DNA from: Cephalotus follicularis
Taxonomy: Eukaryota; Streptophyta; Magnoliopsida; Oxalidales; Cephalotaceae
DNA: 64,000 bases
Assembly: GCA_001972305.1 (NCBI GenBank)
Contig: BDDD01005069.1
Span: 108,159 to 172,158, forward strand
Direction: 5' to 3'
Part shown: one piece after another, positions 1 to 11,122 of the stretch
How the letters are laid out: every line of letters starts with the position of its first letter
Position numbering within the stretch: position 1 is the first letter of the stretch
The notes under the pieces: model-generated
Databases searched by the model: none
What the model saw: the letters and a program-made list of their open reading frames with translations, nothing else
What the model was told of the DNA's origin: nothing
Translations under genes and position numbers: made by a program

Positions 1-212
1 AGCAACATGGGATTAAGTGGGGTTGATGAACAAAGCATAGAAAAAGCTTGACAAAAGCTAGATCTATCGGAGAAGGAACTGATAAAGGTGAGTATTGACG
101 ACACGTTGATTGGAATATCATACCAAAGGGGGATGCATGTTTGTTGGGGTGTCTATAGACCTCCAAAACTTTCAATAAAGAGGTTTTCAAGTTGACAATG
201 AGATCGATCTGG
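1..212 (+). pseudogene. LINE (L1-like) ORF1, N-terminal fragment
   Basis: The forward frame from about position 7 reads like the start of a plant L1-type ORF1: a short acidic and leucine-rich segment (LDLSEKELIKV near 60-95), then FNKEVFKLTMRSIWR at about 167-212. The second motif belongs to the DUF4283-type nucleic-acid-binding region of plant LINE ORF1. There is an in-frame stop near position 50, so the copy is dead. The frame breaks off where the Tat LTR begins and continues at about 14560, so this is the left half of the LINE hosting TAT-1. The assignment rests on motif recognition. Confidence 0.7.
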
Positions 213-693
213 AGGCTATTTCCTAATTTGCATTACCATGTGTACTCGGGAGAGAGAACCAGGTAGGTGGTCGAGTGCTCTAATTTTGGAAAGGATAAAG
301 TCAAATAACAGAATGGTGCCTTATCAAGTGGAGAATAAGGGAAATGACCCGGGATCCTTGGCATTTCCTTAGGGGATGCATATCAGCTCCGAAAATCATG
401 CCAGACAGTTACAATCACCTCCTATAAATACAAGAATCCAAGACATAACACATGTTCGTCACTTTAACACTTGAAAACACCTTAGTGATTATGTTTCATG
501 CCTTATTTGACTTTTGCATCGGAGTGTCCCCGGGAGAAAACCCTCTTGGACTTGTGTGTAGTTTTCCTTTCCTATGCAGGGAATATAGTCACTCCATTAA
601 AATCACATTCTCGGAGCATTTCGCAGCGTTTCCTTCAACAAATCAAGCCCCTACATGTGGGGTACTGTTGAAGAAAGGATTTTTGTATCAACA
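213..693 (+). repeat. TAT-1 5' LTR, truncated at its left end
   Basis: It aligns with the 3' LTR at 14068-14559 from about 219 onward and ends in TATCAACA at 693. The 3' copy starts TGATATGGGAAAA; this start is missing here. By eye the two copies differ at many scattered sites, so the insertion is not recent. Confidence 0.9.
423..430 (+). promoter_or_regulatory. TATA box of the TAT-1 5' LTR
   Basis: TATAAATA, conserved at 14289-14296 in the 3' LTR and, inverted, at 7406-7413 in the related solo LTR. Its place in the middle of the LTR fits the U3/R boundary. Confidence 0.7.
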
Positions 694-694
694 G

Positions 695-713
695 TTGGCG
701 CCGTCTGTGGGAA
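695..713 (+). other. TAT-1 primer-binding site
   Basis: It lies one base after the LTR end. TGGCGCCGT matches the 3' end of plant tRNA-Asp for about nine bases and then diverges. Primer identity is therefore likely but not certain. Confidence 0.65.
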
Positions 714-885
714 ATGCGATAAAAAGCCATCAAGAATCATGCATCCAAGAAAGAACAACAACCCTTCCGCTCTTGACTGCAGACAGGCTGCTACTGGAAA
801 CAACCTAGCTTCAACCGGCCAAGTTGCCATCACTGCCGAGCAAGATCCCATCACTGGAGAGCAATTCACACAGCTGCTCTAAGGA

Positions 886-2180
886 GTGGAGCGCCTCAAA
901 AACCTTTTGGCTACCAGTTTAGCCAACCAAAATCAGGTCGGACCTGCTCAACAGGTGGTCCGAGGACACTCTAGACCGCACAGGCTGGCCCAGGAGAACC
1001 AACGACCCCGTGGGCAAAGGCGAAACCCGCCAAGGGGCATGCTCCCCCCAAGGCGGTCAATGGTTGATACACCCATGAGGAGGAGAGCTGAGATTAATAC
1101 ATCTCAGAGGGCATAGTCCTCAACTGCTCGGGATCACAACAACGATCCCCGGCCAGAGCATCCCGAGCACCAAGCAATGGAAGTGGATCTCCAGGGGGAT
1201 GCTGAGGAGATACGTGTGCTCTCCAATGCCTTGCACAGGACCAGAACAGTGCGGGGGAGTAGGGTGGACCACACGGCCACACTGGTGGGGGAGTCACGGG
1301 TTTCTAGCAGGGCTAGGAACATTGAAGATGTTGAGCAAGCAATGAACAAAAGGCTTGCAGAGATGGAGAAAAGGTTCCGACGAGTCGAGTGGCCAAGGGG
1401 ATATCTATCCGAGGTGCGCAATATTAGCGCTAACCCCTTCACTTCCGAGATCATGAAGGAGCGTGCCCCTAGTGGATTCCGATTCCCGAGTCTCCAGCAG
1501 TATGATGGGTCCACGGATCCTATCCAACATGTGCGCACATACATCCAAACCATGTTAGTGCACCAAGTCTCGGACGCCACACTTTGCCGAGGATTCCTGG
1601 CAATACTGACTGGAGCAACCCAGTCATGGTATTCTACCTTGGCAGAGGGTTCGGTGGAGAATTTCGATCAGTTTGCGGAACTGTTCGTGACAAAGTTCCT
1701 CAACAGCGCCATGCAGAGGAGAAACTCAATCCATTTGATCAATGTGGTACAGAGGAGAGATGAATCACTGAGAGACTACCTCACCAGGTTCAATAAGGAG
1801 TCTCTCATAGTGAAAGACTTGGAGCCATCCTTCGCCCTGGCAACACTAAATAGTGGGCTGAAGGACAACTCCCCCTTCACTTTCTCTCTGTTGAAGAAGC
1901 CCGCGGTGGATATGGCAGACCTGCTGAGTATAGCAGAGAGGTATATCAATGCTGAGGAGGGGATGGTAGCCAAGAAATAGAAAACATCCTGGTCGGGCCA
2001 TTAGGTGGAGAAAGGGGAGCATTCACGAAATGCTCCCGGGAAGAAAGAGAAGAGGAAGGAGAGGTCCGAGCTCCATAAATATGACCTCAGGCACAAGCTC
2101 TGTAGGAGAGAGGAGTCACCTGGGGGGGGGGGGCATCCCGGCTTACAACAATTTCCCCCTCTCCTGGAGACACGTACCAT
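886..2180 (+). pseudogene. gag: TAT-1 gag (retrotransposon gag/capsid)
   Basis: This is the structural protein of the virus-like particle. The frame starting at 886 continues through a stop at 1114-1116 into the main block at 1177-1980. That block has an N-terminal charged and coiled region (about 1300-1390) followed by a Retrotrans_gag-type domain (about 1440-1960) with the recognisable strings YDGSTDP and WYSTL. Further stops at 1978-1980 and near 2001 are followed by a basic tail to about 2120. A run of 12 G at 2122-2133 coincides with the switch from frame 1 to frame 3, where protease follows. Inactive as it stands; the family assignment is firm. Confidence 0.85.
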
Positions 2181-2216
2181 GATATTTATAGTGGAGAAGG
2201 ACAAGGTCCCCATCCA

Positions 2217-3029
2217 ATGGCCCGTACCTTTGAGATCCTCAGCCTAGAAGAGGGATACAGAGAAGTATTGCCGGTACCATCCGAGGAGTGCAGGCACCTA
2301 AAAAATCAGATTGAGGACCTAATTCGTAAGGGGCACCTAAGCAAGTATGAGGATCAGAACGCACCTCAGGAGAGAAGGGAGCACAGAGAACAAGCTCCAA
2401 AGCAGCCGGAGGAGCAGCAGCATCAGCCTAGAGGTGTCATCCACACAATCTCTGGAGGGATCGCATCTGGTGGAGACCATAAAAATTCTAGAAAAGCCTA
2501 TGGAAGGCAATCCCTTGCAGTGCAACAGATTTATCATATCAAGAGGTTGAAGACTAGTGGAGATGAGGAGGTGATATCCTTCTCCGAGGCAGATTACGAG
2601 GGAGTACATCTCCTTCACGATGATCCGGTGGTGGTAACTCTTCTGGTGGAACTATTCACTATGAAGAGGATCCTGATTGATGGCGGGAGCTCGGCCGATA
2701 TCTTGTATAAACATGCATTTGATCAGCTAAAGATACCGACCGATCAGCTCAGGCCTGTGAAGACCCCACTGGTTGGCTTTGCAGGGGAGATGGTCCATCC
2801 TCTGGGATCCATCGACCCGTCTGTGGTTGCTGGCATGGCCCCACGTCAGACCCAGGTGTAGATAACATTTTTGGTAGTTGACACACCAAGCCCGTACAAT
2901 GCTATAGTAGGGCGTCCAGGTTTGAACTTGTTGGAGGCAATAGTGTCTACGAGACACTTGGTGATGAAATTCACAATGAGGTTTGGCATAGGGGAAGTCA
3001 GAGGAGATCAGCAGGCAGCAAGACAGTGC
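2217..3029 (+). pseudogene. TAT-1 aspartic protease region
   Basis: The frame opens at 2217 (frame 3). The retropepsin active site is seen as LIDGGSSADILY at about 2671-2706; D-G-G-S is the usual Tat-type variant of D-[ST]-G. The downstream [11 protein letters not shown] motif (about 2897-2930) is the conserved flap-to-core segment of gypsy proteases. Stops at 2859-2861 and just before 3042 break the reading frame, which otherwise runs on into reverse transcriptase, as expected for one polyprotein. Confidence 0.8.
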
Positions 3030-3041
3030 TAGAAAACTGCA

Positions 3042-4905
3042 GTGATGGACAAGGGGAAGGAGAAGGCCTTGTCCATAGCAAATACGGAGCTTAGAGGGGA
3101 TGTGGAACTCGAGCGTCCACAACCTATGGAAGAGGTGTTACAGGTGCCCTTGGAGGAGGGCGATGAAGAAAAAATCATCCAAGTTGGCTCACAAATTGGA
3201 GAGGTGGAGAAATGGGAACTTATAACGCTCCTCAGAAATAATAAAGATGTATTCGCTTGGTTGGCAGATGAGGTCCTTGTGATCAGCCTAGAAGTAATGG
3301 TGCATAAGCTAAGTGTGGATCCTATGAGGCCTCTGACCAGGCAGAAGAAAAGGAACTTCACACCCGAGAGGCAGCAAACAATAGTTGAGGAGGTGAGCAA
3401 GCTATTACAAGGGGGGTTCATCAGGGAAGTGCACTATTCAGACTGGCTGGCGAACCTGGTCATAGTAAAAAAAGCAAATGGCAAGTGGAGGATGTGTATT
3501 GACTTCACAGACCTTAACAAGGCTTGCCTAAAGGATCACTTGCCCCTCCCAAAGATTGATCAGTTGGTGGATGCAACCTCGGGGTATAGGATGCTGAGCT
3601 TCTTGGATGCCTACTCGGGGTATAATCAAATCCCCATGTATGGGCCCGACAAGAACAAGACAGCCTTAATCATTGATAGAGGCATGTACTATTACAAAGT
3701 CATGCCCTTTGGATTGAAGAATGCTGGGGTAACCTACCAATGGTTTGTCAACAATATCTTTGAGCCTCAGATCGGGGAAAACATGGAGGTTTATATTGAC
3801 GACATGCTCGCCAAGATGTCAGCAAGGAGATCCCACATCAAAGACTTAGAGGAAACTTTTGGAGTGTTAAGAAGATATAAGATGAAGCTCAATCCTTCCA
3901 AGTGTACTTTTGAGGTCACATTTGGTAAGTTCCTCGGGTTCATGGTCTCGAGCAGAGGAATAGAGGCCAACCCGGAGAAAATTTCAGCAGTGCAGAGCAT
4001 GAGGCCTTCTCAGACCATCAGGGATATACAAAAGCTGAATGGAAGAGTAGCAGCCCTGAGTAGGTTTGTCTCAAAGTCAGTAGAGAAGTGCCTCCCTTTT
4101 TTCAAAGCATTGAGAGATCCTAAGGGATTTTATTGGTCAGAAGAATGTCAAGTAGCCTTCGACAAGTTGATGGAATACCTGGCTTCCCCTCATCTGATAT
4201 CAAAACGTAAGGATGGGGAGGACTTGTATTTGTACCTTGCGGAAACAACAGACGCAATGAGTGTAGTGTTAGTCAGAGAAGAGGAGAAAGTTCAAAGGCC
4301 GGTGTATTATGTCAGCAAAGCCTTGAACGATGATGTGGGGAGGTATCCGGAGGTGGAAAAAATTGCTTATGCTCTGATCATAGCGGCAAGGAAGTTGAGG
4401 CCGTACTTCCAAGCTCATACTATCAAGGTCCTGTCCGACCAATCACTAAGACAAGTACTAGCAAAGCCAGACCTCTCGGGAAGGCTGATCAAGTGGTCGG
4501 TCGAATTGGGTGAGTACGATGTAATGTTTGAAGCCAGACAAACAATAAAATCACAAGTCTTGGCAGATTTTGTAAGAGATCATACACTTACGGACTGTAT
4601 GGAAGAAGACACCTCTGAAGAAGAGAAGGGGTTGTGGAGATTATCCGTGGATGGCTCATCCTGCTTCTCCGGCAGTGGAGCAGGTTTGGTGTTAACAAGT
4701 CTGGATGGATGGACCATAGAGTACGCTCTGAGGTTTGGCTTCAAGGCCACCAATAATGAGGCCGAGTAGGAAGCTCTGATCGCCAGGCTAGCAATCGCGA
4801 AGCACTTAGAGGTTCAAAAAATAGAAGCCTCCAGTGATTCTCAACTAGTAGTTGGTTTGGTGAGTGGCGAGTATGAAGCCAGAGAAGACTCCATGCTAAG
4901 TACTT
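3042..4905 (+). pseudogene. pol: TAT-1 reverse transcriptase, RNase H and second (archaeal-type) RNase H
   Basis: Reverse transcriptase shows CIDFTDLNKA (about 3497), LDAYSGYNQI (about 3605) and the catalytic YIDDM box at about 3792-3806. A first RNase H follows (about 4130-4560), with a degenerate first active-site region typical of Tat elements. The second, archaeal-type RNase H starts at about 4640 with the acidic residues in VDGSS, NNEAE and SDSQL visible; the stop at 4767-4769 falls directly after NNEAE. Reading continues in frame 3 until a one-base loss near 4901 shifts the rest into frame 2. The dual RNase H places the element in the Tat clade. Confidence 0.9.
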
Positions 4906-6178
4906 AACATACTTTCAGAGTTTGAAGTCAGCCTTTCAAACGATTAGAGTTCTGAAGGTGCCCAGAGCAGAAAATGCCCGAGCAGACCAGTTGTCCAAGT
5001 TAGCAACAATGGAGGAGTTGCAGGAAAATAAAACAGCGCTGATGGACTACTTGGATAGGCCCACACTCTGGGGAGCAAACATGATAGACATAGATGCACC
5101 ACAGGAGCCAAACTAGATGACTCCGTTTATCAATTGGCTTAGGAACTGGATTTTGCCCGAGGACCTCGTAGAAGCGAGAAAGCTGGTGTAACGAGCAAAC
5201 AGATACCAACTCAGAGATGGGATACTCTATAAAAGGTCTTTCTCCTATCCTTGGCTGAGGTGTATGACTCCCATAATGACCGATTATGCTCTAAGGGAAG
5301 TCCAAGAAGGAGTTTGTGGCAATCACACGGGGGGTAGAACCTTGTCACACAAATTATTGAGGGAGGGCTATTTCTGGCCGACCATGCACCAGGATGCCAT
5401 ATACTTTGTAAGGAAATGTGATAGGTGTCAGAGGTATGCCAACATAAGCAGGAGACCCTTAAAACCCCTGACATCCATCACGGCCCCATGGCCCTTTGCT
5501 CAGTGGGGGGTGGACTTCGTCGGACCATTACCAGTGGCAACAAGGCAGATGAAGTTTCTCATTGTGGCAGTGGACTACTTCACCAAGTGGGTAGAAGATG
5601 AACCTCTGGCCACGATCACAGAGAAGAACGCGGAGAGCTTCGTATGGAAATCAATCATCTGCAGATTTGGAGTCCCGAGAGTAATAGTCTCAGATAATGG
5701 GAAGCAGTTCTATTGCCATGCTTTCCATGATTTTTGCAAGGAATGGAGAATAGAGCATAGGCTAGTCTCAGTAGCCTAACCCTAGAGCAATGGTCAAGCC
5801 GAGGTGATCAATAGAGAAATCATCTCAAGATTGAAGAAGTACCTTGAGCATAGCAAGGGAATATGGACAGAGGAGCTACCAAGTGTACTATGGGCTTATA
5901 GAACCACTCCTCGGACTACAACTGGTGAGTCCCCATACAGCCTTTGTTTTGGAGCTGAAGCTATGACACCAGTGGAGATTGGTGTACAGTCATCAAGGGT
6001 CATACATTTCAGCGAAGAAAATAATGAAGAAGGGTTAAGAACCCTCCTTGACTTAGTGGAAGAGCTCGAAGACAAGGCACCTATCAAAGTTGTAGCATAC
6101 CAACAGAGGGTGAGCCGTTACTATAACAAAAAGGTACACCCCCGACCACTAAGGGAAGGAGACCTAGTCTTATGCAAC
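4906..6178 (+). pseudogene. TAT-1 integrase, 5' part
   Basis: Frame 2 carries an H-H-C-C zinc-binding domain (about 5312-5440, ending CDRCQRY) and the D-D-E core: WGVDFVGPLP at about 5503, VSDNGKQF at about 5689 and the glutamate in AEVINRE at about 5797. Stops occur at 5114, 5189 and about 5777. Integrase is cut inside its C-terminal part, after REGDLVLC, by solo LTR GYP-A, and resumes at 9928. Confidence 0.9.
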
Positions 6179-7152
6179 TGTAATACCTCGCTTGTTCATG
6201 TGTATATTTTCGGGCTTTTTATTTGTTTTGTTATATGTTGGCCTATTTTGATTTATGGGCTCTTATGCTTTGGGCTATATGATACCATTGTTTGAGCTTT
6301 TTATATTTATTGGAATATGAAAATGGATAAGTAAAATTAATTGCTTGGTATTTTAAATTAATTTTTTTTTAAATCAGTTTTTATATTAGTAATATGGTAA
6401 AATTGTTTTATTTGGAAAATAAATCCTTTTTGCTATTTAAAACCTATTTGTTTCCTATTTCTTCCCTCCCTCTCCCGTACGTTTCTTTTCTTCTCTCCCC
6501 AAACCCGATACTCCCTCTCTTTCTTCCTATCTCTACCGAATTTTCTTCCTTTTTCCTATCCTATCAGATTTTGGATTCTTCTTTCCTTATCTAAGTCGAT
6601 TTTGTCTCTTATTTTTCTGTTATGTATGCCTATTGCCATTGTTATATGCCATCATTGTTTCTCTCGCCTGTGATGCACAAAATTGCAAGCTTAGGGAATT
6701 ATGGTGTTATTCTTGCAGCCTTGTCATTCCAAACAGGTTTGTTTTTCTTTATTGATATTGTTTAGCATTGAGTTTTGGTTTTAATGTTATTCGGTTGCAT
6801 GTTCATATAGGCTGTTAGTATGTCCTTTTTGATACCTGTCACTCTATGCTTTGTCTCTATTTTTGAGTCTGTGAGCAGCCCTTAGGCATCATGCATAAGT
6901 TATGATATGGTTTTAACGACTGATGGTTGGAAAATTCGACAGTACCTTGGCTATCTTGATATGTAAGGAATTGTTTAGTTTTGTCTCACTCTCTTTGAGT
7001 TTAGCCACCATATATGCACTCATGTTGATTCTGTGTTCCATTACTGTCTGATTACCTCATATAGTCTTGTTTAAAGGATAATGACAATTGACAAAAAATT
7101 GATCATACAGTTATGTATGCAATGAATTGGAATTTGCCTCAATATAAAGTAT

Positions 7153-7716
7153 TGTTGATGCAGGAATCCTTTCTTCAATAGTACCCCGCGTGTAAGGGCT
7201 TGATTTGCTTAGAGAAACGTTGGAATCAGTCCGAGAAAGAGTGTCTGGTGGTTGATGATCCCTGCATAAGTGAAAGACAAGGGTAGAAGGTCCAGGAGGT
7301 TGTTCTCCCGGGGACACTCCGACGCTCTAGTTAGATAGTGCATAGAGAGTATTAAGTTCTTTTTAGTGTTCAAGTGGATGACCTGGTAAAAGTCATTTGA
7401 TTTAGTATTTATAGACCTCCAAGGTAACTGTTGAGCGTCTAATCAGGAGTTGGTGGTTGCCCCTAAGGGAAATGCGTCAGGAGTCCTGACATTTCCCCTG
7501 ATCTCCTCCGGATTTGGTGGCCTTTTCCCTCTTTGATGTGGTAACGTGCACGTCTATGGGTTTGGTGGCTGTGGTGGCGTGCACGTCTATGGGTTTGGTG
7601 GCCTTTTCCCTTTTTGATGTGGTGGCAGGCCACGTGCCCAGGCCCTGGAATGACATCTGTCGTCCTTTCCTGGAGGCATGTGTCCTTATGCTTAAGAAAG
7701 GAATTTTCCCATATCA
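7153..7716 (-). mobile_element. Tat solo LTR nested in GYP-A
   Basis: This is the reverse complement of a TAT-1-like LTR: it starts TGTTGATGCAGGAATCC and ends TTTTCCCATATCA, matching both TAT-1 LTR ends inverted. A 5-bp duplication agtat flanks it (7148-7152 and 7717-7721). The inverted TATA box lies at 7406-7413. A 40-bp direct duplication built on GGTGGC and CACGTCTATGGGTTTGG lies at about 7540-7610. Confidence 0.9.
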
Positions 7717-7879
7717 AGTATGATCACCAATTGCATGAATTTCTTGTTTCTTTATGTTCATACGCAACTCTTGTGTCACATAAGTCATACTTAAATGATC
7801 ATGGTCCTCTGGTAATATAGTAATTTGATTTTGACAGAAAATTGGCTTAGACTTGTTAGATTTGCTAATCTGTCGCCCA

Positions 7880-8092
7880 AAACAATCGGCTGTCTATGTA
7901 AGCAGTTGGCTGTTAGGCTTTGTGTAGTCGGCTGCCTTGTGAAAGAGTCAGCTGTTTTGTCTTGCACAGTCGACTGGACCCTTGTACAAGTCGACTAGCT
8001 GTAGCTTTGCTTGTGTAGTCGGCTGGCCATGTGATACAGTCGACTGCCATGCCTCAAACAGTCAACTGGATTTTGTAACAGTCGGCTGGATT
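7880..8092 (+). repeat. Array of CAGTCGACTG-type palindromes, about 21-bp spacing
   Basis: Ten degenerate copies have core TCGA/TCGG/TCAG/TTGG positions at 7886, 7906, 7928, 7948, 7970, 7991, 8019, 8040, 8062 and 8082. Nine intervals are 20, 22, 20, 22, 21, 28, 21, 22 and 20. The spacers between palindromes are not conserved. Confidence 0.85.
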
Positions 8093-8304
8093 TGTCCAGT
8101 AAATTTTTGGTTTCAAGTTTTGTTATTCGTTTGTTCTTCTAATGAATCGGAATCTGTTTTAAACACTGTTGAACTTCTGTTTTGATATTTGGAAGTGGTT
8201 TTCGGATCTTTATGTGTATGATATTATATTTTATAGATTTTTTGCTACCAAGGGGCAATTAAGAATTGTTGATCAATTAATAAGTCATTCTGTGATCGCT
8301 TAAG

Positions 8305-9555
8305 GTACGGATTCTCCTTTTTTTGGGTTCTCTATCGATTTATTTAAAATAAATTCGGATTATATTTTTAGTACGGATCTTCGTTTCTTGATACGATCTT
8401 ATCGATTTTATTAGAGTAGAAATTCAGATTTATTTTGCGAATACATATGAAATATTTGTTTTGGTTATCATACGATTGTATTTGAATCGAATCTGTTTTA
8501 ATGAGATGAACGAATATTCTGTTTTGATACTACTTTTGGTTTATGAAAAGGTACGGATTTTGTTATTGGATGTTTGTTTCGGTTCGTTTTCTATAAAACC
8601 TGTTTTATTACTGAAGTTAATATTACTAGTTTTATAAATTGAGTATGACTCTCACTTATGAAAGTATATTGATTTTTGATATGGAACATGACTTTCACTA
8701 TCGAAGTATGTTAAACGAACATGACTTTCACATTAGGAAGTATGTTAATGATTATGATATGTTCAGAAAATGTTTAGAAAATCTGTTTATGTTTTTGAAT
8801 TGTTTTGGAGTAAAACAATATTTTGGTATAAGGATATACAGAGATATTTCCTACCTATGGAGGTACCATAGGCATGTCGTAGGCCTGACACGGGGACATG
8901 ACACTTCCGTAGCGGTGTGATTAGACTACGTCGTCTCTCTATGTTATGAATAAATCCCATGAGGTGGATTTATGGATCCGTTATGTATGATAGAGGCGTA
9001 TGGGTCGATCCTAGGATATGTTAAGGATTCGGATATTGGGGTTTGATTGTGTAGTGACGTACACGTCTTTCCGTCAGAGTATATGGGCCTTGCAAACCCC
9101 TTGCACTTATGCATATGTGTATGAAATTTTGGATCTCTGTGATGAGATTATGGAATTGGATAAATCTCTGTTTTATTTTGGAATATTTAACTCGGATAAT
9201 GTTAAATAAATTTGGATATTGATTCGGACACTGTTTTGAAATTTAGATTTGGCTTTGAAACTTGGATTATGCTTTGAAATTTGAATGTTGCTTTGAGAAT
9301 CAGATTTCGCCTTCGGATATCGATTTGAAAAGTTGATAACGTTTTGAAATTCGAATATTTGTTTTGAATTGATAGAATTGTTTATGTGACTACTTCCTTT
9401 TGGCTTTTCGAAATAAAGTTAAATTAATTCATACTTGAGATATATGATATTTAAAGGTTCGGGTATTTTCTATACTTTAAAGTATCGTTTTATGTTTTAT
9501 GATTCTATATCCGTACTGAGGTTTGCTCAGCCGTGTTTTATTTTCCATGCGGCAG
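8305..9555 (+). other. Candidate LTR-leader intron in GYP-A
   Basis: A donor-like TTAAG/GTACGG at 8305 and an acceptor-like pyrimidine-rich stretch ending TGCGGCAG at 9555 bound an AT-rich, non-coding 1.25 kb. The layout mirrors the better-supported candidates in GYP-C, GYP-D and GYP-E. Sequence-only inference. Confidence 0.3.
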
Positions 9556-9927
9556 GTATTCTGGGACAGCATCCAAGAAAAGTGTGAAGAGAGAGTTGTC
9601 ACCTATGTCTGAGGATCACCTAGGAGATTGATCCGTTTATGTGTTGTTACCTTATGGTTATGTTAGGACCTGCCTTTGAACAATGTTAAGCCTTTTAGTG
9701 TATGATTTTGGATTATGATTTTAACTTATGTTTAAGTTTTCAGTTTATGAATAAAGTTTTGGACTATGTTTTTGTTTTAAATTATATATATGATATGTTT
9801 AGACCATCACGTTTGAATAAAGTTAAGATAATATTTTGAATAAAAGGAATAAAGTCGAGCTTTGTTATATGATATGTTAGGTATAGTTTTGGATTATGAA
9901 CCGTAACGACTTCCGCCGTTCAGCAAC

Positions 9928-10098
9928 TTAGCTATTGAGGATCCGACTGGTACCAGAGGAAAACTAGCTCCTAACTGGGAAGGGCCATACAAGGTGAAGA
10001 GAGTGCTCCGCCCAGGGACATTGAAGCTTGAAAGTTTGGGGGGTAGAGAGATTCCTAGGGCTTGGAATGCCGAGCACTTGAGGAAATACTACCAATAA
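9928..10098 (+). pseudogene. TAT-1 integrase, C-terminal end
   Basis: It continues the integrase C-terminal domain after GYP-A and its duplication: LAPNWEGPYKV at about 9967-9999, then a stop at 10096-10098 after LRKYYQ. The NWEGPY motif is the conserved SH3-like C-terminal fold of Tat integrases. The piece is open to its stop. Confidence 0.85.
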
Positions 10099-11120
10099 TT
10101 TTTTGTAAGTTGTACATTGAATGATATCAATAAAATTCAATTTTTTATTCAAAAATGTGTTCAAGTTCATAGTTCCAAGCTTGCAAGGGATCAGAGGCTC
10201 AATGTTCATGTCACTAAACCTCTGAACAGCTACCGATCAACTCCTTCAAATGAGGTGTTTTTATACAAGCACGTCTGACCATGCTCCCAAGGGAGCAATC
10301 ATAGCAGACCTTGATACAGGACCCGAGCTTTCAAAGTCTCACGAAGACTAAAAACCCCTAAGGGAGTAAAGTATTAAAGACTCATTCCGAGGAGCACTAA
10401 AGACTCCTTCCAAGGAGCGCTAAAGACTCCTTCCGAGGAGCACCAAAGACTCCCCCCGAGGAATGCTAAAGACTCCCCCCGAGGAGCACCTAAGACTACA
10501 CATACAAAAATACTTCTAAGGAAGCAATAAGGCTCCCAAGGGAACAAACACTGGACAGCATTTCAATGCCCAACCATAACCACATTGTGTCTTGAGAGGC
10601 GAAACCATGAGAACTTGCAACGATCAAGTTCGTTGGACTAAGCACTTTGAAACAAGTTTCCCTATGTGGACTGCAAGCTCAAGTGACCTGATCTAGAATA
10701 TAACGGATCATACGAGACCCTGCTCGGCAAACCCTTAAGAACTTGCCCGAGCAGACCTGAAACTTGGTCTATGAACACAACCGAACTCGTAAAGACTAAG
10801 TCCTTTTACCTGAGCACCTTTGAAATAAAGTGTCCTAAGGAGGCTACGAAGCTTAGGTAATCAGGCCTGAAAATTGTAAGGCTACAGTATAATAAGTCTA
10901 TAAGTTAGACTACGCTAAGTTCCTTAAGGGGAACGACATCGCTCAGAAAAAGCCCAAGCATGCAATGCAGAAAAGTAAAGGCAGAGTCCAAGAATGCAAC
11001 AAGACCTCTTATCTCATTAATCAAAAGAAAATTACAAGGTTGACGAAAGCAAGAATAGAAAAATGCAGGCTACAAAAACCCTATTACACTGAGCAAGAAT
11101 AAAAAAAAGCGAGCCTACAA
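10099..11120 (+). other. TAT-1 region between integrase and antisense genes, no gene
   Basis: No convincing coding frame on either strand. It contains a short tandem array at about 10383-10500 and AT-rich spacer. Tat elements commonly have a long non-coding stretch here. Confidence 0.6.
10383..10500 (+). repeat. Tandem repeat of about 23 bp in TAT-1
   Basis: About five units built on CCGAGGAGCACTAAAGACTC, with small substitutions, in direct head-to-tail order. Confidence 0.8.
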
Positions 11121-11122
11121 AA

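Larger units (their letters stand above)
6179..9922 (+). mobile_element. GYP-A, gypsy-type solo LTR inside TAT-1 integrase
   Basis: The insert starts TGTAATACCTCG and ends CCGCCGTTCA, and is flanked by the 5-bp duplication gcaac at 6174-6178 and 9923-9927. Removing it rejoins the integrase reading. Without the nested Tat LTR it is about 3.2 kb. It has no coding domain and no second LTR, so a solo LTR fits best; strand is inferred from the TGTAAT start shared with other gypsy LTRs here. It holds a 21-bp-spaced palindrome array (7880-8090) and donor/acceptor-like sites at 8305 and 9555. Confidence 0.75.

Noticed and set aside
452..882. Open frames of 75-118 residues over the TAT-1 5' LTR
   Set aside because: They cross the LTR end and primer site and are LTR text, not protein.
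7880..8092. Evenly spaced repeats resembling a CRISPR array
   Set aside because: The repeats are short degenerate palindromes with about 11-bp gaps, lie in an LTR of a plant genome, and have no cas genes nearby.
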